This document shows, piece after piece, positions 1 to 8,391 of a stretch of DNA of 30,388 bases (positions are counted from its first letter, which is position 1; each line of letters starts with the position of its first letter). Position numbers and translations under genes: made by a program. The notes below the pieces were generated by a model. The model had not been told where the DNA came from and did no database searches. It saw only the letters and a list, made by a program, of their open reading frames with translations. Source of the DNA: Aminicenans sp964648465 (GTDB lineage: Bacteria; Acidobacteriota; Aminicenantia; Aminicenantales; Aminicenantaceae); assembly GCA_964648465.1 (NCBI GenBank), contig CAZYMU010000030.1:1-30388 (forward strand). The letters are read 5' to 3'.

Positions 1-39
1 TTTATTCAGTTGATTTTTATAACAACTTCCCTGTATTAT

Positions 40-55
40 GACACAGCCTGAGATG
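40..55. repeat. Short inverted match to the right end of the window
   Basis: The 16 bases GACACAGCCTGAGATG occur here and, reverse-complemented, as the last 16 bases of the window (30373-30388). Similarity continues weakly beyond (AAGATCG then CTC on both sides). Both window ends therefore run into the same repeat family. That suggests the window is bounded by repeats, perhaps because an assembly stopped there. I see no gene in 1-267. Confidence 0.7.
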
Positions 56-125
56 TGGCAAGATCGACTCAGAAAGGCTAAATCTTTCAATGTCGCTTCC
101 TCCATCCCCTCAAATTCATATGCTT

Positions 126-244
126 TGATAAGCAGATTTCATCAAGGTTAAATAAAGGTATCGGCATTCTTTATGAATAATTCAGGAGGACGTGGGTTAT
201 TCACGAGTCAAGCTTGCTGCAGATGCAAGGCACAGCGCATGAAG
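126..244 (-). repeat. Left copy of a 119-bp inverted repeat
   Basis: This block is the reverse complement of 30155-30273, with two mismatches that I can see (AAATAAAGG versus AAATAATGG, and GGGTTATTC versus GGATTATTC). It contains the string ATCGGCATTCTTTATGAATAA, and internally ATGAATAATTCAGG followed closely by GGTTATTCA, which is an imperfect palindrome. No coding potential is evident. It belongs to the same family as the dispersed intergenic repeats in this window. Confidence 0.9.
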
Positions 245-252
245 CAATTTTT

Positions 253-272
253 ATGAATAACTCATGTTTATT
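253..272 (+). repeat. Divergent copy of the dispersed intergenic core repeat
   Basis: The sequence ATGAATAACTCATGTTTATT resembles the repeat core TGAATAATYCRGGTTA, and especially the copy at 25974 (TGCATAATCCATGTTTA). It overlaps the stop codon (268-270) of the M20 peptidase on the minus strand. Confidence 0.5.
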
Positions 273-1497
273 CTTGTAGAAATATATGCGCAAATACTTT
301 AGTATCGCCCATCATGTTGTCGATGATACAATATTCATTAGGCTGGTGGGCAGTTTCATCGGTTTTTGACCAGCAGGCGGCTTCATACTGCATATTTCGG
401 AAAAAAGTGGCAACTGTTCCACCTCCAATACCTATAGGCCTTGCATCTTTGCCGTAGATTTCTTTAATGCCTTTTTTTAATGCCTTAACCACTTGTGCTT
501 CAGTAGAAGTTGGAGGAGCTGCAGGAGTCTTCTGTTCTTCTTCTGTTATGATTTTTACATGGAAATCTTTTTCGATTTTAGTTGTTATTTCTTTGATTTT
601 TTTTTCAACTTCTTCAATGCTGTATTTTGGCAGGATCCTGCTGTCCATATAAAAAATATCTTCTCCGGGGATTGTGTTAATATTTGGGACATTGGATTCT
701 TTTTTAGTTGGTTCAAATGTTGATATAGGTGGGTCGAAAAGGGGATTATTATATGAAAAAATCTTGTACAGCCTTGTAAGTTCTGTGACCAGAAATGAAG
801 CGGCCTTAAAGCTGTTAAGTCCTTTATCGGGAGTTGAGCCGTGTGCCTGCTGTCCTAATGTTCTGAATTTAAGCCATAGGATGCTTTTTTCAGCAATTTC
901 GATTATTGTTCCGTCTTTGTTTCCTGCATCCGGCACAATAATCAGGTCTGTCTTCCGGAATGGATTGGAATTTTTAAGAATATATTCAATTCCTTTATCA
1001 TTTCCTGTTTCTTCATCTGCTACTAGTGTTATTCCCACATCATAATTAGGTGTGATTCCCTCAGCTTGAAATGCTTTAAGGGCATAAAGAGAAGCTACCA
1101 TATCCTGCTGGTTGTCTTCCACTCCTCTTCCATATATCTTTCCTTCTTGTATCCAGGCTCTGAAAGGGTCTCCATCCCAAAGGGCCAGTTCCCCAGGGGG
1201 TACAACATCCATGTGAGTAATGAGCCAGATTGTTTTAGAGGAATTTTTCCCTTTATAAGTAGCAAGAATGTTAGGCCTATAGCTAACAGGGGCATCAAGG
1301 TCAGGGGCCTTGATAATGTCAATGTTTTGAAAGCCTGTTTTCTTTAGAAAATCAAGGAGGATCCCTGCTTTCTTGAATTCTCCTTCCCCTCCGTTTTCCG
1401 GAGAGATTGCGGGTAAAGAACAAAGTTTAATCTGCATGTCTATCATTTCGTCACGGAAGCTGTCTATCCTGTTAATGATTCTCTCGAAGTTATCCAT
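268..1497 (-). CDS. M20 family zinc metallopeptidase (ArgE/DapE/dipeptidase type)
   Basis: Cytoplasmic exopeptidase or deacylase of the M20 family, 409 residues. Metal-binding signatures are in order: THMDVVPPG (H95, D97), GRGVEDN (D128), DEETG (catalytic and metal glutamates about 162-163), VPDAG (D190) and a C-terminal AHQPNEY histidine. A dimerisation (lid) domain would occupy roughly residues 200-310, as in the family. I start at the ATG at 1497, because GGAG lies seven bases upstream and because the longer reading (ATG at 1530) begins inside a promoter-like -10 box. The gene is divergent from the glycosyltransferase cluster, so it is probably an independent unit. Peptide use fits the iadA gene near the other end of the window. 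The exact substrate (dipeptide, N-acyl amino acid) cannot be told. The family call is firm. Confidence 0.93.
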   Translation of the reverse strand: MDNFERIINRIDSFRDEMIDMQIKLCSLPAISPENGGEGEFKKAGILLDFLKKTGFQNIDIIKAPDLDAPVSYRPNILATYKGKNSSKTIWLITHMDVVPPGELALWDGDPFRAWIQEGKIYGRGVEDNQQDMVASLYALKAFQAEGITPNYDVGITLVADEETGNDKGIEYILKNSNPFRKTDLIIVPDAGNKDGTIIEIAEKSILWLKFRTLGQQAHGSTPDKGLNSFKAASFLVTELTRLYKIFSYNNPLFDPPISTFEPTKKESNVPNINTIPGEDIFYMDSRILPKYSIEEVEKKIKEITTKIEKDFHVKIITEEEQKTPAAPPTSTEAQVVKALKKGIKEIYGKDARPIGIGGGTVATFFRNMQYEAACWSKTDETAHQPNEYCIIDNMMGDTKVFAHIFLQE

Positions 1498-1520
1498 GTG
1501 GCTTCTCCATTTTATGGAAG

Positions 1521-1549
1521 ATGATATCATTGGAAGAAATCAGAAGCAA
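1521..1549 (-). promoter_or_regulatory. Putative sigma-70 promoter of the M20 peptidase
   Basis: On the minus strand, TTGCTT (1549-1544), a 17-base spacer and TATCAT (1526-1521). Transcription would start about 1514, leaving a short leader that carries the GGAG site in front of the ATG at 1497. This supports the shorter protein start. Confidence 0.5.
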
Positions 1550-1598
1550 GCTCTCTGTAACTTTTGTCATTTCTTATATTTGGATTGAGTTTGACACC

Positions 1599-1627
1599 TT
1601 GACTTTTCCTTTCCTTGAGATTACATT
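1599..1627 (+). promoter_or_regulatory. Putative promoter giving a leaderless glycosyltransferase mRNA
   Basis: TTGACT (1599-1604), a 17-base spacer and TACATT (1622-1627) lie 8 bases before the ATG at 1636. A start about seven bases after the -10 box falls on or next to the ATG, and no Shine-Dalgarno sequence is visible. The geometry equals that at 5119-5147. Confidence 0.5.
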
Positions 1628-1635
1628 AACTCAAA

Positions 1636-2778
1636 ATGCGGATAGGTTGTGATATACGCCCTTTCCTTAGGGAAAAGACAGGTGTTGGAGTTTATTTTAA
1701 AAATCTTCTTTTTTCCCTTTCTAAAATAGACAAGACAAACGAGTATTATCTTTTTTCTTCCTCATTTAAAGATCGGTTTGATACTAAAGAATTGCCGCCT
1801 TTTGCAAAGATGCATTTTCGTGATTTCCATTATCCAGTAAAATCTATAAATTTTTTCTGGTATAAATTCTGTTGGCCCCCTTTAGATTATTTTTTCAAAA
1901 CCGAGTTAGATTTGACTCATTCCCCTGGTCCCCTTCTTCTGCCGACAAAAGGCAAAAAAATTGTTACAGTACATGATTTGTTCTTTATGGATTTCCCGAT
2001 GTTAGTAGATACAGAGACAAGAGGAAATTTTGTGACCAGGATTAGAGACTCTCTCATCAGAGCCGATAGAATTGTAGCGGTTTCAAAGTTTATCAAAAAT
2101 CAGCTCATAGAAAGGTTTGTTCTTGAAGAGGAAAAAGTGAGAGTTATTTACCATGGATTGGATCGCAAATTTAATGCCGATATTTCAGAAGAAGAAACAA
2201 AAGAGATTCAGAGAAAATTTTCTCTTCCTTCTCCTTTTCTCCTTTTTGTGGGAGCTTTTGAGCCCCGGAAGAATCTTTTGAATTTAGTTGAGGCATTGAA
2301 GATTGTTCATGAAAAATACAGGAAAATTCCTCTTGTTCTGGTTGGCCGTAAAGGGCAGGATTCTAGAAAAGTTGTTACAAAAATTGAAGAACTTAATCTT
2401 GAACCATGGATATCTCTAACTGGATATGTGCCAGAAAAGGATATGAAAAGCTTTTACATCTCAGCGGAAGTTTTTGTCTTTCCTTCTTTTTGTGAGGGAT
2501 TTGGGTTGCCACTCCTTGAAGCAATGGCATGTGGTGTGCCTATAACGGCTTCCAATGCTCCTGCAATTCCAGAGATTGCCAAGGATGCTGCTTTATATTT
2601 TGATCCTTATGAACCTGAAGATATTGCGAACAAAATAATTCTTGTCTTAAAAAATAATGAATTAAAGCGAAGATTGGTAGAAAATGGGAAAAAGAGAGTC
2701 TTGGATTTTGATTGGACAACGGCTGCGGTTGAGACTCTGAAATTCTATCATGAAATATTTGAAAAACGAGAAGAATAA
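1636..2778 (+). CDS. Glycosyltransferase family 4 (GT-B fold)
   Basis: Retaining sugar transferase of 380 residues, probably acting at the cytoplasmic face of the membrane on a lipid-linked glycan. The N-terminal half carries the acceptor-side motif KTGVGVYFKNL (residues about 14-24) and VHDLFFMDFP. The C-terminal half has FEPRKNLLNLVEAL and the nucleotide-sugar signature EGFGLPLLEAMACG, with the two glutamates of the E-x7-E motif. It is the first gene of a five-gene same-strand cluster ending in a polyprenyl-phosphate sugar transferase, so a role in exopolysaccharide or O-antigen-like synthesis is inferred. Donor and acceptor are unknown. The start lacks a Shine-Dalgarno sequence, but a promoter sits directly in front of it. 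Confidence 0.92.
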   Translation: MRIGCDIRPFLREKTGVGVYFKNLLFSLSKIDKTNEYYLFSSSFKDRFDTKELPPFAKMHFRDFHYPVKSINFFWYKFCWPPLDYFFKTELDLTHSPGPLLLPTKGKKIVTVHDLFFMDFPMLVDTETRGNFVTRIRDSLIRADRIVAVSKFIKNQLIERFVLEEEKVRVIYHGLDRKFNADISEEETKEIQRKFSLPSPFLLFVGAFEPRKNLLNLVEALKIVHEKYRKIPLVLVGRKGQDSRKVVTKIEELNLEPWISLTGYVPEKDMKSFYISAEVFVFPSFCEGFGLPLLEAMACGVPITASNAPAIPEIAKDAALYFDPYEPEDIANKIILVLKNNELKRRLVENGKKRVLDFDWTTAAVETLKFYHEIFEKREE

Positions 2779-2802
2779 TTTAGTCGATTGCGGTGAAATA
2801 TA

Positions 2803-3939
2803 ATGAAAATTGGATTTGACATAGACAGCTTGACAATAAAAAGTGGTGGAATAGGAAGATATGCAGTTAATTTAATTAACAGTATTGCAAGAATATTATT
2901 AAGTAAAACTCAAAATGAGATATTTATTTTTTTTCATAATTCTTTTGATAGAAATCTTATAGAGAAATATCCGAATGTAAAATTTGTAAAAAAATATACA
3001 AATGTCAAGAGTAATGTTTTGAGAAAAGGAATATTTATTCCATTTTCCATTAAAAGAATGAGGATAGATCTGTTTCACGGCTTGGATCACATTGGGATTC
3101 CGTTTATATATAAAAGTAAAAGATGTAAATATGTTGCTACTATACACGATTTAATAACACTGATTTATCCGGATAAATTTACTTCTAAACATAGATTAAT
3201 ACAGAATACACTCCTCCCGAAAATTCTTAAAAAAGCGGATAGAATTATTGCTGATTCTAATTCTACAAAAAATGACATTGTTAGATTTTATCCGGAATAT
3301 GAGAGCAAAACAAAAGTAATATATGAAGGAATGGATAAAAGATTTTTACAGAGAAGTAATCATGAGATAGAAAAAACCCTAAAAAAATATAATATTAATT
3401 TTAAATATTTCTTATTCCTCGGAACAGTCGAGCCTAGAAAAAACATTATTAATGTTATAGAGGCTTTTATAAGATTAAAGCAGGAAGGAAATGTTGAACA
3501 TAAATTAGTTATAACAGGACGAAAGGGATGGCTCTATAAAGAAATTCTCGAAAGAATGAGGAAGACGCCTTTCTCCAATGATGTTGTTTTCACAGATTTT
3601 ATCGATGATGAAGACCTGCCATTTCTTTATTCCGGCGCCGAGATTTTTTTATATCCTTCCTTGTATGAAGGTTTTGGCCTTCCAGTTTTAGAAGCAATGG
3701 CATGTGGGACGCCTGTAATAACTTCAAATGTTTCCTCTCTTCCTGAAATTGTTGGAGATTCAGCTTTGCTGGTTAACCCCGTGAATATCGAAGAGATTGC
3801 CCGGGCTATAGAAAGGCTAACAAGAAATAGTAAGCTTAGAGAAGAGATGCGAAAAAAGGCATTGGAAAGAGCAAAGTTTTTCTCATGGGAGAAGGCTGCT
3901 AAAGAGACCTTGAAAATATATGAAGAGATAATAGGATAA
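2803..3939 (+). CDS. Glycosyltransferase family 4, mosaic base composition
   Basis: GT4 enzyme of 378 residues. GGIGRYAVNL near residue 16 and IHDLITLIYP belong to the acceptor half. TVEPRKNIINVIEAF and YEGFGLPVLEAMACG form the donor-sugar half. The gene lies 24 bases after the previous one and one base before the next, so they are co-transcribed. The first ~600 bases are unusually AT-rich (about 25% GC by hand count), while the last ~480 bases are near 39%, like the neighbours. This suggests that the acceptor-binding half came from another source. A GGTGA six bases upstream of the ATG can serve as ribosome binding site. Confidence 0.92.
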   Translation: MKIGFDIDSLTIKSGGIGRYAVNLINSIARILLSKTQNEIFIFFHNSFDRNLIEKYPNVKFVKKYTNVKSNVLRKGIFIPFSIKRMRIDLFHGLDHIGIPFIYKSKRCKYVATIHDLITLIYPDKFTSKHRLIQNTLLPKILKKADRIIADSNSTKNDIVRFYPEYESKTKVIYEGMDKRFLQRSNHEIEKTLKKYNINFKYFLFLGTVEPRKNIINVIEAFIRLKQEGNVEHKLVITGRKGWLYKEILERMRKTPFSNDVVFTDFIDDEDLPFLYSGAEIFLYPSLYEGFGLPVLEAMACGTPVITSNVSSLPEIVGDSALLVNPVNIEEIARAIERLTRNSKLREEMRKKALERAKFFSWEKAAKETLKIYEEIIG

Positions 3940-3940
3940 G

Positions 3941-5080
3941 TTGAAGAAAATAAAGATTCTTGAGATGATTGACAAGCCTTTTTTGGGCGGAGGTCAAATA
4001 AATCTTCTCTCTCTGGCAAAATCACTGGACAAAAAAAAATTTGATGTGTCTGTATGTTCTCAATCAGGCGGTCCTTTGGTAGATAAAGTTAGGGAAAATA
4101 ACATCAAGCATTTTCCAGTTTGCTTTAGGAAGCAAATTGATAGGAGAATTGTCAGAGAAATTGTGTCTATTTTGAAAAATAATCATTTTGATATCCTTCA
4201 TACCCATGGAGGAATTGCAGGTCTTTATGGCCGCTGGGCAGCTCATAAATGTGGTGTACCAGTTGTCATTCATACTCTTCATGGCATCCATTATCTCCAT
4301 TACAGAAATATAATTTTAAAATATCTATATATACTTTTGGAAAGGTTCTTTTCAAAATTCACCGATGCAGTAATTTTTGTTTCTGATGCGGATAGAAAAA
4401 AGGCTGAAAGACTTGAATTAGTCCCTATTAGCAAAATGGTGGTGGTTAAGAATGGGATTGATTTTTCAGAGGCCAAAACAGAAGTAACGGCAACAAAAAA
4501 GAAAGAAGATATTAGACTTGGTATATCCCAGCCTGTTGTTGGTACGGTTGCCCGTCTTCACCGCCAGAAAGGAATCCCATATTTTCTAAAGGCGGCACTA
4601 AAGATTTGCAGGGTTTTTACAGAAGCAAAAATAATAATAGTAGGAAGCGGGCCTCTTAAGAAAAAATTAAGAAGGATGGCACAAAATTTGAGCCTTGGAG
4701 ACTCGGTTAGCTTCCTTGGAGAAAGAGAAGATGGCCCACAGCTTATTTCACTTTTTGATGTATTTGTGCTTCCATCTCTTTGGGAAGGACTGCCTTATGT
4801 TTTGATGGAAGCAGCTGCATTGGCGAAACCCGTAGTGGTAACTGATATTGATGGAGTAAGTGAACTGGTTAAAAACATGGAAACAGGTATATTAGTACCT
4901 CCTGGGGATCCGGAAAGTTTAGCCAGAGCTGTAATTTACCTGCTTCAAAACAAAGAAGTTGCGTCGAAATTCGGCGAAAATTTTAAAAAAGATATTACAA
5001 GTAGATATTCACTCTCCAGAATGGTTTATGAAACAGAGAGTCTTTATCTTAGGTTGTATAAAGAAAGGTCAAAAGTATAA
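3941..5080 (+). CDS. Glycosyltransferase family 4 (TTG start)
   Basis: GT4 enzyme of 379 residues. It begins with GGGQINLLSLAKSL (GGxx loop near residues 15-18) and contains HTHGGIAGLYGRWAA, a VFVSDADRKKAE stretch and VGTVARLHRQKG at the domain junction. The nucleotide-sugar motif WEGLPYVLMEAAALAKPVV holds the E-x7-E glutamates. The start is TTG at 3941, one base after the previous stop, with AGGAT just upstream. That implies translational coupling. No ATG fits the N-terminal beta strand. Its position inside the cluster argues for elongation of the same glycan, but which linkage it makes is not deducible. Confidence 0.9.
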   Translation: MKKIKILEMIDKPFLGGGQINLLSLAKSLDKKKFDVSVCSQSGGPLVDKVRENNIKHFPVCFRKQIDRRIVREIVSILKNNHFDILHTHGGIAGLYGRWAAHKCGVPVVIHTLHGIHYLHYRNIILKYLYILLERFFSKFTDAVIFVSDADRKKAERLELVPISKMVVVKNGIDFSEAKTEVTATKKKEDIRLGISQPVVGTVARLHRQKGIPYFLKAALKICRVFTEAKIIIVGSGPLKKKLRRMAQNLSLGDSVSFLGEREDGPQLISLFDVFVLPSLWEGLPYVLMEAAALAKPVVVTDIDGVSELVKNMETGILVPPGDPESLARAVIYLLQNKEVASKFGENFKKDITSRYSLSRMVYETESLYLRLYKERSKV

Positions 5081-5100
5081 ATACAGATCCGGACGTGGCC

Positions 5101-5117
5101 GTGAATAATCCAGGCTA
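5101..5117 (+). repeat. Dispersed core repeat copy
   Basis: GTGAATAATCCAGGCTA, 20 bases after the stop of the preceding glycosyltransferase and directly before the -35 box of the next promoter. It is preceded by GGACGTGG, a string also found beside the core in the large terminal repeats. Confidence 0.75.
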
Positions 5118-5118
5118 T

Positions 5119-5147
5119 TTGACAATTATTTTTCTACTTTTTATAAT
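5119..5147 (+). promoter_or_regulatory. Consensus sigma-70 promoter, leaderless geometry
   Basis: A perfect TTGACA (5119-5124), a 17-base spacer and a perfect TATAAT (5142-5147) end 8 bases before the ATG at 5156. Transcription should start within one or two bases of the start codon. The sequence between (CAATCTCA) has no ribosome binding site. Confidence 0.8.
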
Positions 5148-5155
5148 CAATCTCA

Positions 5156-6268
5156 ATGGAAAAGCTAAAAGTTGCCCTTGTTCATGACTGGCTAACTGGA
5201 CAGCGTGGGGGCGAGAAGGTTTTAGAGGTTCTTTCTGAAATCTTTCCAGATGCACCCATATACACTCTATTTCATTTTGCTGGCAGCCAGGCAGAAAACA
5301 TTGAAAAGAAGAAAATAATAACTAGTTTCCTTCAGAAATTTCCTTTTCTGGAAAAGAAATACAGATATTATCTACCGTTTTATCCACTGGGAATTGAACT
5401 TTTTAACCTTCAGGAATATGATGTCATTATTTCGAGTTCTCATTGTGTAGCCAAGGGAGCCATTCCGAGTCCTGATGCACTCCATTTTTGTTATGTGCAT
5501 TCTCCTATACGTTATGCTTGGAACCATTATTTTTCCTATTTTTCGCCTGATAAGTTAGGCCTTTTCTCTCGTGTTTTCATTCCGGCTGTTACTCACCATC
5601 TTAGATTGTGGGATGAGTCGTCTTCTCACAGAGTTGACTATTTTATTGCCAACTCAAAAACCGTTTCAAGAAGGATCAAAAGGTATTACGGCCGCCAAGC
5701 AGAGGTCATTCATCCTCCTGTTGATACAAAATTTTTCAATCCGATAGAAAAAGAAGGAGAGTATTATTTAATTGTTTCTGCTTTGGTTCCTTATAAGAAA
5801 ATTGAGCTTGCTGTTGAGGTTTTTAACCGTACGGGATTGCCATTGAAAATAGCTGGCCTGGGGCCTGAGTATAAAAAACTAAAGAAAAAATCGCACAAAA
5901 ACATTAAGTTTCTTGGTTTTCTGAATCCCATGGATCTCCTCAAGACTTATCAAGGAGCCAGAGCCTTAATTTTGCCGGGTGAGGAGGATTTTGGCATCAA
6001 TTCTCTAGAATCTCAGGCTTGCGGAGTGCCTGTCATTGCGTATGGGCGTGGAGGAGCCACAGAAACAGTAATTCCTGGTACGACTGGACTTTTTTTCCCT
6101 GAATTAAGCACAGGGAGTATTCTCGAGGTTCTTGACAAATTTAAAAGCTTGACTTTTAATAAAACTGCCATAAGAGAAAACGCATTGAAATTCTCGCGGG
6201 ATGTATTTAAAGAAAAGATGCTGGCATTTTTTAATGAAAAATACGCAGATTATAAGAGCAGACAATGA
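5156..6268 (+). CDS. Glycosyltransferase family 4, WbaZ-like mannosyltransferase type
   Basis: GT4 protein of 370 residues. The N-terminus reads VALVHDWLTGQRGGEKVLEV, with the G-G-E-K loop typical of WbaZ-like enzymes, followed by SSSHCVAKGAIP and CYVHSPIRYAW. The donor half has SALVPYKKIELAVEVFNR and LPGEEDFGINSLESQACGVPV, in which the usual EGFG is replaced by EDFGIN, as is common in this subfamily. The stop overlaps the next start as ATGA (6265-6268), so it is translationally coupled to the initiating transferase. Mannose as donor is only suggested by subfamily resemblance. The gene has its own strong promoter, so it can be expressed independently of the three upstream transferases. Confidence 0.92.
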   Translation: MEKLKVALVHDWLTGQRGGEKVLEVLSEIFPDAPIYTLFHFAGSQAENIEKKKIITSFLQKFPFLEKKYRYYLPFYPLGIELFNLQEYDVIISSSHCVAKGAIPSPDALHFCYVHSPIRYAWNHYFSYFSPDKLGLFSRVFIPAVTHHLRLWDESSSHRVDYFIANSKTVSRRIKRYYGRQAEVIHPPVDTKFFNPIEKEGEYYLIVSALVPYKKIELAVEVFNRTGLPLKIAGLGPEYKKLKKKSHKNIKFLGFLNPMDLLKTYQGARALILPGEEDFGINSLESQACGVPVIAYGRGGATETVIPGTTGLFFPELSTGSILEVLDKFKSLTFNKTAIRENALKFSRDVFKEKMLAFFNEKYADYKSRQ

Positions 6269-7713
6269 TTAAAAAGCAGCGTTCTCGACTGATTAGTATA
6301 TTTGTACTGAGTGATATTATAGGTATTTTTATTTCTTATTTTTATTCCTATCTATTTAGATTTTACGCATACGTAATTCCTGTCAATCCAGAGAAAGGCA
6401 TTCCTCCTATTAGGCCATATATAACTGTATTCTTCCTGTTTTTGTGCGTCCACTTGGTGATTTTTTTCTTTCAAGGCTTTTATAAAACAAGACTTAAGAG
6501 GACAAAAATCGATGACTTCATTTTTATTACTATGAATGCCGTTTTTTCAATTCTCATTGTACTTGCTATTTTGAATTATCTTTATGCTTACAGCCAGGGT
6601 GCAGCTCCCCTGTTTCGCATGTCATTCAAGATATCTCATGGCTTCATTGCACTTTATTTTATTGTTGTCATTTTTATGATTTCTTTCCTTAGAAACCAGA
6701 TCTATTTCTTCATGAAGCGGCGGTATGCCAAAGGATTAAATCTTCGGAGTGTGCTGATTATAGGTGCAGGGGAAATGGGGGTAGCAGTTGCCCAGAAGCT
6801 CTTAAAGTATAAAGATTTGGGTTTTGTAGTGAGGGGGTTCCTAGATGATGAGAAAAGGGTTGGAGAAGAAATATATGTTGACGGTGGGATCAAAGTTCTC
6901 GGCCCTCTAAGAGAGCTGGGCTTGATTATTGAAAAGGATAATATCAGTGATGTCTATGTAGCTTTGGATCTGAATAATTATGGTAAGATCCTTGAGACTC
7001 TAAAAATTGTTGATAAATATATGGTAAATATCAGATTGATCCCTGACCTTTTCCAGCTTCTTACTCTAAGAACAAAACTGGAAGATTTAGATGGATTTCC
7101 TGTTATCAGTATCGATGAACCTCCCATGCGGGGGATGATGATGTTTACAAAGAGAATAATTGATGTTTTTGCTTCTTCTATTCTCCTGCTTCTTCTCCTG
7201 CCTTTTTTGCTGTTGGTGGCTGCTCTTATTAAGTTGACTTCTAAAGGGCCTGTATTCTATCACCAGGAAAGAATGGGGCTGGATGGGAAAAGCTTTGTTA
7301 TGCACAAGTTTCGAACCATGGTTTGCGATGCTGAAGCAAAAACAGGACCACTAATGTCTTCACCAGATGATTCCAGAGTGACAAGGTTTGGAAGATTTTT
7401 GAGAAAGTTCAGTATTGATGAATTCCCGCAACTTTTTAATGTCTTAAAAGGAGATATGTGTCTTATCGGGCCCCGACCGGAGAGGCCTGTTTTTGTTAAA
7501 GATTTCAGGGAAAAAATACCTAAGTATATGCTCAGACATAAAGTAAAATCTGGAATCACTGGTTGGGCTCAGGTTCATGGCTTGCGCCAGGATTGTCCCA
7601 TTGATAAGAGGCTTGAATATGATTTTTATTATATTCAAAACTGGTCTCTTGCCCTTGATTTTAAAATATTCTGGAAGACTCTAACAAAAGGTTTTATTGA
7701 TAAAAATCTATAA
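6265..7713 (+). CDS. Undecaprenyl-phosphate sugar-1-phosphate transferase (WbaP/WcaJ type)
   Basis: Polytopic membrane enzyme of 482 residues that starts glycan assembly by moving a hexose-1-phosphate from a nucleotide sugar to undecaprenyl phosphate. The N-terminal ~150 residues hold about four membrane segments. Residues ~160-270 form a Rossmann-like domain starting VLIIGAGEMGVAVAQ. The C-terminal bacterial sugar transferase domain begins with KRIIDVFASSILLLLLLPF and contains KGPVFYHQERMG, HKFRTM, LIGPRPERP and the SGITGWAQV stretch. The length is usual for the polyisoprenylphosphate hexose-1-phosphate transferase class. It is coupled to the preceding GT4 gene. No flippase, polymerase or chain-length gene is in the window. 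The sugar could be glucose or galactose and is not decided here. Confidence 0.95.
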   Translation: MIKKQRSRLISIFVLSDIIGIFISYFYSYLFRFYAYVIPVNPEKGIPPIRPYITVFFLFLCVHLVIFFFQGFYKTRLKRTKIDDFIFITMNAVFSILIVLAILNYLYAYSQGAAPLFRMSFKISHGFIALYFIVVIFMISFLRNQIYFFMKRRYAKGLNLRSVLIIGAGEMGVAVAQKLLKYKDLGFVVRGFLDDEKRVGEEIYVDGGIKVLGPLRELGLIIEKDNISDVYVALDLNNYGKILETLKIVDKYMVNIRLIPDLFQLLTLRTKLEDLDGFPVISIDEPPMRGMMMFTKRIIDVFASSILLLLLLPFLLLVAALIKLTSKGPVFYHQERMGLDGKSFVMHKFRTMVCDAEAKTGPLMSSPDDSRVTRFGRFLRKFSIDEFPQLFNVLKGDMCLIGPRPERPVFVKDFREKIPKYMLRHKVKSGITGWAQVHGLRQDCPIDKRLEYDFYYIQNWSLALDFKIFWKTLTKGFIDKNL

Positions 7714-7732
7714 GATAGATTGTTCTACTCTT

Positions 7733-7760
7733 GTGAATAATCCAGGTTAATTCACTTTTT
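7733..7760 (+). terminator. Core repeat forming a terminator-like hairpin between convergent genes
   Basis: GTGAAT (7733-7738) pairs with ATTCAC (7750-7755) around an 11-base loop, and TTTTT follows at 7756-7760. The left arm and loop are a copy of the dispersed repeat (GTGAATAATCCAGGTTA). It lies 20 bases after the polysaccharide cluster and also contains the pgsA stop codon on the other strand. The six-pair stem is weak, so termination efficiency is uncertain. Confidence 0.5.
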
Positions 7761-8333
7761 ATTGGATGCTGAAATCCTCCGCAAATGGGTAAATGAATAT
7801 TGGATTCCTGATAGAATAGTCAAAAGAAGAGTAATCACAAATAGCCAGGAAAGCCAGGGGGAAGATATTTGAATTGAGTTTAAGAGAAGGATAAAAAACA
7901 GAACTGCCATCTGGCAGACAGTACTTGCCTTTCCAAGGATAGAAGGATTGAAGGTTTTCTGGCCTTTGAATTTATAGATGATGAAGGCGCCTGTAACAAT
8001 TAACAAGTCACGTCCGATGATAGCAATTGTAAGCCAGAGAGGAATAATGTTGTAGAGGTTTAAAGAAGGAATAGTAAGAATGATGAAAGAGGTGGTCATC
8101 AGAAACTTGTCTCCCGCAGGATCAAGATATGCGCCAAGTTTTGTTTTCTGATTTAAAAGTCTGGCAGTGGTTCCATCTAGGAAGTCTGTTAATGCAGCCA
8201 GAGAAAATATTATTAGTGCTCCTGTTGCTTTATTATTGAGGACCATTATCAGGAACACGGGAGTAAGAAGAATTCTTGCGATGCTGAAAAAATTGGCCAG
8301 TGTAAATATACGATCTTCAACTTTATGAGTCAT
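7752..8333 (-). CDS. pgsA: CDP-diacylglycerol-glycerol-3-phosphate 3-phosphatidyltransferase
   Basis: Integral membrane enzyme of 193 residues that makes phosphatidylglycerol phosphate from CDP-diacylglycerol and glycerol 3-phosphate. The CDP-alcohol phosphotransferase motif is complete: D53 G54 x2 A57 R58 x8 G67 x3 D71 x3 D75. Several hydrophobic helices follow, and the N-terminal FTLANFFSIARILLTPVF is typical of PgsA. Other CDP-alcohol transferases (cardiolipin or phosphatidylinositol type) are possible, but the N-terminus favours PgsA. It is the last gene of the run miaA-hflX-lipoprotein-pgsA, 58 bases after the lipoprotein gene. Its stop codon lies in the repeat hairpin at 7733-7760. Confidence 0.9.
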   Translation of the reverse strand: MTHKVEDRIFTLANFFSIARILLTPVFLIMVLNNKATGALIIFSLAALTDFLDGTTARLLNQKTKLGAYLDPAGDKFLMTTSFIILTIPSLNLYNIIPLWLTIAIIGRDLLIVTGAFIIYKFKGQKTFNPSILGKASTVCQMAVLFFILLLNSIQISSPWLSWLFVITLLLTILSGIQYSFTHLRRISASNKK

Positions 8334-8391
8334 TCATCAGTACCAAAATACAAATCGTCAAGTGAGTATTATCCCTTTTTTGTTACATTGC

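Noticed and set aside
1498..1530. Longer N-terminus of the M20 peptidase from ATG 1530
   Set aside because: It overlaps the -10 box of the putative promoter and lacks a ribosome site, while ATG 1497 has GGAG at good spacing.
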